Part shown: piece by piece, positions 34,216 through 42,873 of the stretch | How the letters are laid out: each line of letters begins with the position of its first letter | Position numbering within the stretch: the first letter of the stretch is position 1 | Source: DASZBR01 sp035943935 | GTDB taxonomy: Bacteria; Pseudomonadota; Gammaproteobacteria; DASZBR01 | Reading direction: 5' to 3' | Assembly (NCBI GenBank): GCA_035943935.1 | Contig: DASZBR010000001.1 | Coordinates: forward strand, 1-64,000 | DNA: 64,000 bases | Notes under the pieces: model-generated | Databases searched by the model: none | Told to the model about the DNA's origin: nothing | What the model saw: only the letters and a program-made list of their open reading frames with translations | Translations under genes and position numbers: made by a program

Positions 34216-35274
34216 TTAAGGAATAACCACAGCGCCAGAATTATTAGCGCCTGTGTCTGAATTGTTATAGCTGGGTTTTGCAGCACTTACGGGCGCAGCG
34301 CCAGAATTTATTGATGAAGACCCGACGTTTTCTGGTGAAGCTTTAGCACTTGTGGGTGCTGATTCAGCATTTACGGGTTTAGAAAATTCATGTTCCGTTG
34401 TTTTTGCTTTAGCTGATTTTGTCGTGTGAACGACTTTTCTTTCCGTTTTTTCCGCAGTTTTCTTGGTCACGGGAGAAAGAATGCCATGCAATTGAAGTGT
34501 TTTGCTTAAATGTAATTTTGTCGTTTCTGCTTGTTGACGCGTTAATCCAGACGCACCAATCACAACACGTGTCATGTTACCGTGTTTTGTTTTGACGGAT
34601 TGTGTGGTCGCTGTAAAACCACGTCCCTTCAATGCTTTGACTAACGCCATTGCATTTTGGTGGTCAGAGAATGTTCCCACTTGAACAGCCCATGCTTTGG
34701 TGACTACCGTCTTTGTCTTTTCTTTCGAATGCTCTGTCGAAGAAAATAGTGGTGAGTTTATATTTGTATTTGTTTTGCTTGTCTTTGCTTTAGTTGAGAG
34801 TGTTTTTGTTGAGAAAGCCGAAGACGTTGTGAGCGCTGATTTCGGTTTAGACGGTTGTGTCACTACCTGCGGTGTCACTGTTGGTTGAACGGTGGAAGTA
34901 GAAGAATTAAGTGGTATTGCGTGTTCTTCGGCAGCGGGAGCAGTATTCTCGAACGTTTGCGTAGAGGCTTGTTGCTGTTGAGGTTGTGATTGCTCTTGAG
35001 GTTGTGTGTTCACGGCGGGTTGAGAAAATACACTCGTCTGTTGTATCGTTGTGTCAGCCGGAAGAGAAGTTGTTGTCGTCGCTGCTTTGTGATGACGATG
35101 CGTTGTTGTTGGCGTTGATAAAGAGGTTTGATCATTAGCGATGAGCTGACGTGAATTCTGAAGAGCGGCTTCACGTTGGACCTTGTTATTGTGTAATAAG
35201 ACGGTGATACAAATGCCAATCAGCGCAAACAATACAATAATGCCCAATATACGTTGCTTTAATGCGTTATCCAT
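34216..35274 (-). CDS. dedD: SPOR-domain protein (DedD/FtsN-like)
   Basis: A 352-residue bitopic inner-membrane protein. Short cytoplasmic N-terminus, one membrane helix (about 8-27, ILGIIVLFALIGICITVLL), a long Thr/Gln/Ser-rich periplasmic linker (~30-190), then the SPOR domain (~195-270, WAVQVGTFSDHQNAMALV) that binds denuded septal peptidoglycan. Unusually, another ~75 disordered residues follow the SPOR domain. Adjacency to cvpA supports the DedD assignment. Confidence 0.82.
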   Translation of the reverse strand: MDNALKQRILGIIVLFALIGICITVLLHNNKVQREAALQNSRQLIANDQTSLSTPTTTHRHHKAATTTTSLPADTTIQQTSVFSQPAVNTQPQEQSQPQQQQASTQTFENTAPAAEEHAIPLNSSTSTVQPTVTPQVVTQPSKPKSALTTSSAFSTKTLSTKAKTSKTNTNINSPLFSSTEHSKEKTKTVVTKAWAVQVGTFSDHQNAMALVKALKGRGFTATTQSVKTKHGNMTRVVIGASGLTRQQAETTKLHLSKTLQLHGILSPVTKKTAEKTERKVVHTTKSAKAKTTEHEFSKPVNAESAPTSAKASPENVGSSSINSGAAPVSAAKPSYNNSDTGANNSGAVVIP

Positions 35275-35326
35275 AAATTACATTCCTTTTATATAAAAAA
35301 GCATATAGAGAAAACGAGCCAAGCTC

Positions 35327-36649
35327 TTACCTTATGCGCGATGAATTCCACTGCATCCAGACATACACCGGCACACTGCTGAAGAACAACAAGCCGCCAT
35401 AAAATAAAATCTGTTGGCCTGATCCGTAAATCGCCCAAAACGAATAGAGCATGCCAAGGATACTAATGATGACGGATTTAGTTAAGCGTTTGCCGTTGAA
35501 TTGTTCTTTATATTTAATAAAGATCATTAATTCAGCAAGACAGGTGAAGAAATACGGAATGAGAGAAGCGAGCGTGGCAATCAAGATAATCAAGGTAAAT
35601 TGTTGAACCAAACCAAAACCATAGGTTGAAATTAACAAGGCCGTGATTAATAAACTCGACACAATTAAACCCACATGCGGTGTTCCTTGGCGTGTTTCTT
35701 TTGCAAATACTTTAGGAAATAAACCGTCGCGTGCAGCGGCTAAAGGAATTTGACCTTGTAATAAAGTCCATCCATTTAATGCACCGAGACAAGAAATAAT
35801 GGCGCCGATGGCAATGACGTAATATGCCGTGTGACCAAACATCATTTGTGCAGCATCTGCATAAGGTGAATTGGATTTCGCTAATTGGCTCATAGGAATT
35901 ACACCCATGATGGCGACCGTACTCAAGATATAGACCACTGATGTTATTACAACGCCCAAAATAGTCGCTTTCGGAATGGTTACTTGAGGATTTTCCACAT
36001 CATCGGCAGGAACTGAAGCAGACTCTAAACCAATGAAAGACCATAACGTTAACGTTGCTGCACCCGTGATGGCAGAGAAATGTGATTGTCCGGATGTATT
36101 TACTTGTGTCAAATAACTGGGGTGAATATACAGTAATCCAAACGTGCCGATTAAAATCAATGGAAGTAATTTTAGGATGGTTGTGACGAGCTGAAAAATA
36201 CCTGCTTGTCTTACGCCAATGATATTGATGATGGTCATTAACCAGACTAATCCAACGCTGACGATCAGTGTCAGTTCACCATTATTTTTAAATCCAGGAA
36301 AAAATACCGTTAAATAACTGACGGCGGCAACGGCAATCGCCGCGTTTCCTACCCATAATGCGATCCAGTAGTTGTACGCAATTTGAAATCCGGTGAAATT
36401 TCCGAAACCTTCGCGGCAATAGGCATAAGGTCCGCCCACACGCGGCATGATGCTGCCTAATTTCGCGAAAACTAAACCCAAACAGATGGCGCCTAATGCT
36501 GTTAAAACCCAGGCAATTAAACTAATACTACCGAAGCTAGCTAACGATGCGGGTAATAAAAAGATACCAGAGCCAATCATATTCCCTGCGACAAGCGCGG
36601 TTAACATCCACAGTCCAAGCGCTCGCTTTGGCGCGGGAGAATTTGACAT
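35327..36649 (-). CDS. APC-family amino-acid permease (AdiC-like)
   Basis: A 440-residue transporter with about twelve helices. The first helix contains the unwound GSGIF motif (VAGNMIGSGIFLLPASLA), followed by PRVGGPYAYCREGFGNFTGF in helix 3 and LWSFIGLESASVPADDVENP in helix 6, as in arginine/agmatine antiporters. The exact substrate is not determinable. The gene lies 5 nt downstream of the ampG-like gene's stop and is probably co-transcribed with it and the FKBP gene. Confidence 0.85.
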   Translation of the reverse strand: MSNSPAPKRALGLWMLTALVAGNMIGSGIFLLPASLASFGSISLIAWVLTALGAICLGLVFAKLGSIMPRVGGPYAYCREGFGNFTGFQIAYNYWIALWVGNAAIAVAAVSYLTVFFPGFKNNGELTLIVSVGLVWLMTIINIIGVRQAGIFQLVTTILKLLPLILIGTFGLLYIHPSYLTQVNTSGQSHFSAITGAATLTLWSFIGLESASVPADDVENPQVTIPKATILGVVITSVVYILSTVAIMGVIPMSQLAKSNSPYADAAQMMFGHTAYYVIAIGAIISCLGALNGWTLLQGQIPLAAARDGLFPKVFAKETRQGTPHVGLIVSSLLITALLISTYGFGLVQQFTLIILIATLASLIPYFFTCLAELMIFIKYKEQFNGKRLTKSVIISILGMLYSFWAIYGSGQQILFYGGLLFFSSVPVYVWMQWNSSRIR

Positions 36650-36654
36650 AGCTT

Positions 36655-37905
36655 TTAGGGCCCCTGAAGTTTCAATGATTTTCCATAATAACTATTTCTC
36701 AAAGCCCATAGCAAGAGCAATCCAGGCAAAGAAAGGAAAAAGGATAGAACAAAGTAGTGTGGCCATCCCATGGTTTGGGCGCAGTAACCAGAAAGGGGAC
36801 CGACGAAAACACGCGAAAAAGCGGAGATGGCTGAAAAAAGCGCAAATTGCGTGGCACTGAATTTCTTGTCACACAAGGCAGTCATGAAAACGATCAAGGC
36901 AGCGGCTGACATCCCTGAAAAGAAGTAGTCGGCAAAAATAGTTCCTGCCAAAAGCGGAATATTGTGTCCTGCGATTGCCAAGGCCATAAATAGAAAACTA
37001 CATAAGGCCTGTAAAAATCCGAAAATCAGTAATGCGCGAAACAGTGAAATGCGGGAGAGCACAATACCGCCGAGGATACCGCCGACAATGGAAGCGACAA
37101 AGGCAACAATTTTGTACATGACGCCAAGAATAGCCAGAGAAAAATGCAATGATCGCATTAAAAAAGCCGTTGTTAAACTGACGGTAAACGCATCGCCAAA
37201 CTTATACAATAATAAAAATAGAAGGACGAGCAATGCCTGTGGACGCGTTATAAATTCTTTGAAGGATTTGACGACCGTTTCTTTTAACGTATGTGGCGGA
37301 GTGATTCGAACGGGTTCAGGGCTAATTAACGTAATAATTGTGGTAGCCAACATGAGTGCTGCCATCACTAGATACGTTATTTTAAAACCAGTGCTTCCAG
37401 CAAGAATTAGCGCTAATCCTCCTGAAACCATCATTGCAATACGATAACCTGTGATGGTGAAAGATGCACCCAGCCCTCGTTCTTCCGGTGGTAATACATC
37501 AGTTCGATACGCATCGATGCCAATATCTTGCGTTGCCGAAAAGAATGCGAGTGCACACGCAAGGCTGGCTAAATAAAATCCATGGGCTTTGGGATCGCCT
37601 AATGCCATGAAGACTAACGTGATGCTTAGTGCAAGCTGCATTAACGCAATCCATCCACGACGTCTTCCTAAAAACGGCGGAACAAATCGATCTAAAACAG
37701 GCGCCCACAGAAATTTATAAACGTACGGTTGGCCAACAAGAGAAAGAAATCCAATGGTTTCCAGAGAAATATTACTCTGCGCAAACCAGGCTTGAAGTGT
37801 TGTTCCCGATAGAGCTAACGGAAGTCCGGACGAGAATCCCAGAAATAATATGGAAAACGTCCGGAGATTGAATAGCGAACTAATCGCTCTTAATTTCTGC
37901 CGCAT
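36655..37905 (-). CDS. ampG: AmpG-like MFS transporter
   Basis: A 416-residue major-facilitator protein with about twelve helices. FLGFSSGLPLALSGTTLQAW, LVGQPYVYKFLWAPVLDRF and ATQDIGIDAYRTDVLPPEER are signatures of AmpG, which imports anhydro-muropeptides for cell-wall recycling. The ATG overlaps the stop of the FKBP gene by 1 nt (TAATG), showing translational coupling. Confidence 0.87.
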   Translation of the reverse strand: MRQKLRAISSLFNLRTFSILFLGFSSGLPLALSGTTLQAWFAQSNISLETIGFLSLVGQPYVYKFLWAPVLDRFVPPFLGRRRGWIALMQLALSITLVFMALGDPKAHGFYLASLACALAFFSATQDIGIDAYRTDVLPPEERGLGASFTITGYRIAMMVSGGLALILAGSTGFKITYLVMAALMLATTIITLISPEPVRITPPHTLKETVVKSFKEFITRPQALLVLLFLLLYKFGDAFTVSLTTAFLMRSLHFSLAILGVMYKIVAFVASIVGGILGGIVLSRISLFRALLIFGFLQALCSFLFMALAIAGHNIPLLAGTIFADYFFSGMSAAALIVFMTALCDKKFSATQFALFSAISAFSRVFVGPLSGYCAQTMGWPHYFVLSFFLSLPGLLLLWALRNSYYGKSLKLQGP

Positions 37906-38669
37906 TATTTTGTGGGGTTAGCCGAAGAACCTGGCGTGACGGCAATTAATTCTACTTTAAATAATAGCGTTTCACTGGGGCCAATCGGTCCAGCACCTTT
38001 ATCACCATAAGCTAACGCAGAAGGGATGGCGAGTTCCCACACAGCACCCGGTTTCATGAGTTGCAACGCTTCTGTCCAACCCGGAATGACTTGATTAACG
38101 GGGAATGAAACGGGTTTTCCGCGTGAGTAAGAGCTGTCGAAAACTTTGCCATTAATAAACGTTCCCGTGTAATTGACGGTAACCAGATCATTGCTCGTAG
38201 GTGAAGTACCCTCGCCGGCTTTAATCACTTTATATTGCAAACCATCAGATAAGGTTACAACACCGGGTTTTGTTTTATTGTCTGCTAAATAAGCATCGCC
38301 ATCAGCTTTGTTTTTAGCGCTCATTTGTTCCATTTGGGTTTCTTGTGTATCAACCAGTTTTTTTTGAAAATTAGTCAATGTGGCTTGCATTTCATCGGGT
38401 GTCATCTGTGTTTTTCCTCCGGAAAGTCCGTCTTGAACGCCTTGTTGTAGCGCTTTAGGATTCAAGGTTAAGTTTCTATTTTTGAAATTGTGTCCAATAT
38501 CAACGCCGATGGCGTAACTGACTTTATCGTTGTCGGTAGTCAAAGTTGTTTGTGTCGATTGTGTTGTAGTCGATGTTGCTGTTGTTGTCGAAGCTGTTGC
38601 AGGAAGTGTCGCTGCAGAGCATGTGCCAAATACCATCGCGCCCAACAACACTGAAAATCGTAACTTCAT
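37905..38669 (-). CDS. mip: Mip/FkpA-type FKBP peptidyl-prolyl isomerase
   Basis: A 254-residue exported isomerase. Signal peptide ~1-19 (cleavage near CSAAT), a Thr-rich spacer, N-terminal dimerisation domain (~45-130, YAIGVDIGHNFKNRN) and C-terminal FKBP domain (~150-245) with VNYTGTFINGKVFDSSYSRG, PGWTEALQLMKPGAVWELAI and PSALAYGDKG. Mip of Legionella and its Coxiella homologue aid intracellular infection; here that role is inferred. It is first gene of the FKBP-ampG-permease run. Confidence 0.88.
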   Translation of the reverse strand: MKLRFSVLLGAMVFGTCSAATLPATASTTTATSTTTQSTQTTLTTDNDKVSYAIGVDIGHNFKNRNLTLNPKALQQGVQDGLSGGKTQMTPDEMQATLTNFQKKLVDTQETQMEQMSAKNKADGDAYLADNKTKPGVVTLSDGLQYKVIKAGEGTSPTSNDLVTVNYTGTFINGKVFDSSYSRGKPVSFPVNQVIPGWTEALQLMKPGAVWELAIPSALAYGDKGAGPIGPSETLLFKVELIAVTPGSSANPTK

Positions 38670-38741
38670 AGTAATGTGCCCTCGTTAAAATCTAAATAAC
38701 AGTAGAGCGCAATTAAAACACATTTTGTACTGAAGGCAAGA

Positions 38742-40238
38742 TTAATTACCAAACGTAAATGCGTAGGCTTCGAGTCCGGGGGCCGTGGTTGTTATTTCTA
38801 ACACGCCATTTTTAGCAGCAGATTGTTCGGCTAACTTATATAATCTATGTTGATCAACGGTAATGATCTGCAAATCTGAATTATTTAATTTAAGTTTTAT
38901 AGATATGGGCTTGCCTGTTTTACTGCCTAAAACTAAATATACTTTTCCGGCGGTAAAATTCAGAATTAAACTGGCGCCAGTTTCTTCCGCCGTAATGTGA
39001 TCACCAGAAATAGCCCACTGACCTGTTAACGTCCAATAATTTTTTGTGGGCGCATTTCTTTCTGAGCCTAAATAAATTTCCGGGGTTTGTTCTGCGCTAC
39101 TCACAACCGCATCAGATTTAACCGTGGTGGGCGACAGTTTTAATAATTCACGAATATTATTTTCCGTTTCGCTGTAATGTCCTTCGCCATAGTGAATATC
39201 AACAATTTTTCCTTCACGATTAATTAAATAATCTGCAGGCCAATATTGATTTTGAAAATTTCGCCACGTGACATATTTATTATCCATTGCGACAGGATAA
39301 GTAATCCCAAATTTTTTTATGGCAGCGGCGACATTATTGGGATTTTGTTCAAACGGAAATTCAGGGGCATGCACGCCAATTACAACAAAACCTTTATCTT
39401 TATATTTTTCATACCAGCTTTCTATGTAGGGAAGCGTTCGAATGCAATTAATGCAGGAATAGGTCCAGAAATCGACGAGTACAACTTTGCCTTTTAAATC
39501 TTGTTGAGTCAGTGGCGCGGTATTAAACCATTGTGTTATTCCTGCAACTTCAGGTGCGGGTTGATTGATTTCAGCGGCATACGCGATTCCTGATAAACCT
39601 AACAATGCAAAAATAATAATGATAATTCCCATCACTCGGCGAATTAATACCGCATGTTTTGATATGACCCGCATACGTTGTGTTAATTGTTGTCCAAATA
39701 ACGCAATAATTAACATGGGAATTCCAGCACCAATACCAAAAGCGAGAACAGTAATCATGGCATCTAAATTAGTTTGCGCTGAAATAATTTGAATTAACGC
39801 TGCGGCTAAAATCGGACCTGCGCATGGTGTCCAAATAACGCCAATTAATACGCCAATAAATAATGCGCCCAAAATGCCCTGAGATCTTTTGCCTGAGCTA
39901 ATATTTTCAGCATTATTCGCAAGTGCACTTGTCATCCGCGCAAAACGTTCATCTAAATAGGGAATGATTAATATCAGGCCGAATAAAAATAATAATCCAT
40001 AGGCAATATGTTGAAGGGTGTCTTGTTGAATGCCAGAGATTTCGACTATCTTTCGTGATAGTAGTGCGAAAAACGTAAAGCTGATGATAAAGCCCGCAAT
40101 GATTAAAAAGGGTCTAAGCCGGTTACCGACAACAGACGTCGCCAATATTAAGGGCAAGATGGGTAAAATACAGGGTGACAGAATCAAGGCAAAGCCTTCG
40201 AAGAAAGCCAATAGGCTATTTGTAGGGACGATTAACAT
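38742..40238 (-). CDS. DipZ-type fusion: CcdA-like membrane domain and thioredoxin-like domain
   Basis: A 498-residue protein. Residues ~1-225 form a CcdA/DsbD-beta-like membrane domain with the redox Cys in LSPCILPILPL and CAGPILAA. The periplasmic TlpA-like thioredoxin domain (~240-370) has the CxxC in YSCINCIRTLPY. A beta-rich C-terminal domain (~375-498) completes the DipZ arrangement. It would carry electrons from the cytoplasm to periplasmic thiols. I chose the start at 40238 (MLIVPTNSLLAF); an upstream ATG at 40274 is possible. It begins about 40 nt after tRNA-Glu. Confidence 0.85.
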   Translation of the reverse strand: MLIVPTNSLLAFFEGFALILSPCILPILPLILATSVVGNRLRPFLIIAGFIISFTFFALLSRKIVEISGIQQDTLQHIAYGLLFLFGLILIIPYLDERFARMTSALANNAENISSGKRSQGILGALFIGVLIGVIWTPCAGPILAAALIQIISAQTNLDAMITVLAFGIGAGIPMLIIALFGQQLTQRMRVISKHAVLIRRVMGIIIIIFALLGLSGIAYAAEINQPAPEVAGITQWFNTAPLTQQDLKGKVVLVDFWTYSCINCIRTLPYIESWYEKYKDKGFVVIGVHAPEFPFEQNPNNVAAAIKKFGITYPVAMDNKYVTWRNFQNQYWPADYLINREGKIVDIHYGEGHYSETENNIRELLKLSPTTVKSDAVVSSAEQTPEIYLGSERNAPTKNYWTLTGQWAISGDHITAEETGASLILNFTAGKVYLVLGSKTGKPISIKLKLNNSDLQIITVDQHRLYKLAEQSAAKNGVLEITTTAPGLEAYAFTFGN

Positions 40239-40278
40239 ATATATAGAATAGTCCTTTATATAGAACACCATCAAAAGA

Positions 40279-40354
40279 TGGCGTCCCCAAGGGGATTCGA
40301 ACCCCTGTTATTGCCGTGAAAGGGCAGTGTCCTAGGCCTCTAGACGATGGGGAC
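40279..40354 (-). tRNA. tRNA-Glu (TTC)
   Basis: A 76-nt cloverleaf with encoded CCA. Acceptor GTCCCC/GGGGAC, anticodon arm CTGCC-CTTTCAC-GGCAA region giving anticodon TTC, and T arm with GGTTCGAATCC. It lies 48 nt after tRNA-Ala and downstream of gltX, which charges it. Confidence 0.96.
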
Positions 40355-40402
40355 TGCTAAGCAAAAAAAACAACTCCTGAGAATTTTCTATCCAACCTGT
40401 TT

Positions 40403-40478
<76 letters not shown>

Positions 40479-40521
40479 TTGAAAAAGGGGATGTATTCTA
40501 ATCGCAGCAGTGGGGGGAGTG

Positions 40522-41916
40522 TCAAATAAATCTTGATAATTTATTGATAACTGCAATCTTTCCCAAAACTCGTATCGTCGACTGCAACGGTGGCGATACT
40601 GTTCCGCCTGTCAAAATCACGCGAACCGGCTGAGCCAAATCCCCCAGCTTTAATTCAAATTTTGCAGCAACGGTATTCAAAATATCGTGTATGGGTTCAT
40701 CAGAAAAATCAGCCAGATTTTCCAGCTGTTCTTTTAATAATTTCAGGGCTGGTTTTATGGTTTCTGTAATATGTTTTTCCTGGAGTTCTTTTGGAGCAGT
40801 AATATCTTGAAAGAAAAACAAACTACGCTCAGCCATTTCTTTTAATGTTTTTGCGCGTTCTTTTTGGATATTAATAATATCTGTGAGTAATGGCCCGTTA
40901 GAAATATCAATTCCCAATTTACTTAAATGCCATGCAAATTCGTGAGAACTTTCTGAAGGCGCGTCTGTTTTTAAAAAGTGTTGGTTCAGCCAAATTAATT
41001 TCGACGTATTAAAAGAAGCCGCGGCTTTGTTAACATCCGTAATATCAAATAATTCTTCCATTTCTTTCAGGGAAAATATTTCTTGATCACCGTGCGACCA
41101 ACCCAATCGGACTAAATAATTTAATAACGCATGGGGCAAAAAACCCTCTTCACGGTATTGCATCACACTTACAGTGGTGCCATCTCGCTTAGATAATTTT
41201 TTACCATCAGTGCCTAATATCATAGGAATATGTGCATAAATGGGAATTTCTGCACCCAAAGCTTTAAGAATATTAATTTGGCGCGGAGTGTTGTTTAAGT
41301 GATCGTCGCCGCGAATAACATGCGTAATTTTCATTTCCCAGTCATCCACCACAACCGTAAAATTATAGGTCGGCGAGCCGTCTGTTCGAACAATAATTAA
41401 ATCATCTAATTCATTATTTCGAAAAGCCGTTTTTCCATGTACCGCATCATCAAAAACAACTTCGCCGTCATCAGGATTTAAAAAGCGTATGACATGGGGA
41501 GTATTTTCGGGATGATCTTTAATGTTACGACATAAACCATCATATCTAGGCTTGGCTTTGTCAGCCATTTGTTGGTTTCTAAGCTTTTCTAAACGCTCTT
41601 TTGAACAATAGCATTTATACGCTTTTTTCTGGGCAATTAATTCTTGCGCGACAGCTTTGTAGCGATCAAATCTGTGTGTTTGGTAATACGGACCATCGTC
41701 ATATTTTAATCCTAACCATTCCATGCCATCCAAAATAGCTTGTACGGATTCTTGTGAAGAGCGTTCGAGATCCGTGTCTTCAATGCGTAATATAAAAATA
41801 CCCTTATGTTTTTTCGCATAGAGATAAGAGTAGAGGGCGGTGCGTGCGCTGCCGACGTGTAAATAACCGGTTGGACTGGGGGCAAATCGGGTTCTGACTT
41901 CTTTTACTGTTGTCAT
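40522..41916 (-). CDS. gltX: Glutamate-tRNA ligase
   Basis: A 464-residue class I synthetase. HIGH variant in APSPTGYLHVGSARTAL, zinc-site-like CYCSKERLEKL, and KMSKS variant KKLSKRDGTT; C-terminal anticodon-binding helices follow. Start ATG after GAGAGAAC. The gltX - tRNA-Ala - tRNA-Glu order also occurs in Pseudomonas. Confidence 0.96.
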   Translation of the reverse strand: MTTVKEVRTRFAPSPTGYLHVGSARTALYSYLYAKKHKGIFILRIEDTDLERSSQESVQAILDGMEWLGLKYDDGPYYQTHRFDRYKAVAQELIAQKKAYKCYCSKERLEKLRNQQMADKAKPRYDGLCRNIKDHPENTPHVIRFLNPDDGEVVFDDAVHGKTAFRNNELDDLIIVRTDGSPTYNFTVVVDDWEMKITHVIRGDDHLNNTPRQINILKALGAEIPIYAHIPMILGTDGKKLSKRDGTTVSVMQYREEGFLPHALLNYLVRLGWSHGDQEIFSLKEMEELFDITDVNKAAASFNTSKLIWLNQHFLKTDAPSESSHEFAWHLSKLGIDISNGPLLTDIINIQKERAKTLKEMAERSLFFFQDITAPKELQEKHITETIKPALKLLKEQLENLADFSDEPIHDILNTVAAKFELKLGDLAQPVRVILTGGTVSPPLQSTIRVLGKIAVINKLSRFI

Positions 41917-41969
41917 CGTTGTTCTCTCAATCGTAGAATGCCCACTATTCTAGCTGACTTAGGAATGCA

Positions 41970-42866
41970 ATGAAATTACCACGGAAAGTAAAGTTGGTTG
42001 AAGTGGGGCCACGCGATGGTTTGCAAAACGAATCGCGCATTATCTCTGCTGAAATTAAAGTTGAGTTCATAAACCGCTTAAGTGAAACGGGTTTGAAAGT
42101 CATTGAGGCTACCAGTTTTGTTTCGCCTAAATGGATTCCTCAATTGGCTGATAGTGAATTTGTGCTCGGCCATATTAAACGTAAACCTAAAGTTGAATAT
42201 CCTGTTTTAGTTCCCAATAAAATAGGCTTCGAAAATGCGATTAAAGCCGGCGCTAAAGAAATAGCCGTATTTACGGCTGCCACTGAAACGTTCTGTCAAA
42301 AAAATACTCACTGTTCTCTTGAGGAAAGCTTAAATAGATCGGCAGAAGTGATTGAATTAGCTAAAAAAAATAAAATAAAAGTCCGAGGCTATATTTCATG
42401 TGTGATGGGTTGTCCGTATGAAGGCAAAGTAGCGGTTTCTCAAGTGGTTTCAATAGCTGAAAAATTATTCGAGTGGGGATGCTGTGAAATTTCGTTGGGC
42501 GATACCATTGGCGTAGGTACTCCCAAACAAGCACAATTAGTCATCGATTCTGTGGCTAAAAAGATTCCCCGCAAATATTTAGCTGCTCACTTTCATGATA
42601 CCTACGGTCAAGCTCTTGCGAATTTATTTGCCGTGATGGAGCGCGGGATTAGTGTTATAGACAGCTCTGTCAGCGGCCTGGGCGGGTGTCCGTATGCGAA
42701 AGGGGCCTCAGGAAATGTTGCTACGGAAGACGTCCTTTATATGCTCAATGGCCTAGGCATAGAAACGGGCGTGGATCTCGACAAGCTGTTAAAAACCGGT
42801 AAATTCATCTCAGAGCAGCTGAATCGTGTGCCGCGATCGAAGCTGGGGCAAGCAAAAATGCTATAA
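41970..42866 (+). CDS. mvaB: Hydroxymethylglutaryl-CoA lyase
   Basis: Splits HMG-CoA to acetyl-CoA and acetoacetate in leucine breakdown. A 298-residue TIM barrel with EVGPRDGLQNE, the metal-site HFHDTYGQALAN and the active-site Cys loop GLGGCPYAKGASGNVATED. Start ATG follows AGGA. No other leucine-degradation gene is nearby. Confidence 0.93.
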   Translation: MKLPRKVKLVEVGPRDGLQNESRIISAEIKVEFINRLSETGLKVIEATSFVSPKWIPQLADSEFVLGHIKRKPKVEYPVLVPNKIGFENAIKAGAKEIAVFTAATETFCQKNTHCSLEESLNRSAEVIELAKKNKIKVRGYISCVMGCPYEGKVAVSQVVSIAEKLFEWGCCEISLGDTIGVGTPKQAQLVIDSVAKKIPRKYLAAHFHDTYGQALANLFAVMERGISVIDSSVSGLGGCPYAKGASGNVATEDVLYMLNGLGIETGVDLDKLLKTGKFISEQLNRVPRSKLGQAKML

Positions 42867-42873
42867 TCCCGCA

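Noticed and set aside
40268..40281. Terminator after tRNA-Glu
   Set aside because: CCATC-AAAA-GATGG is only a 5-bp stem without a T-run and overlaps the encoded CCA end.
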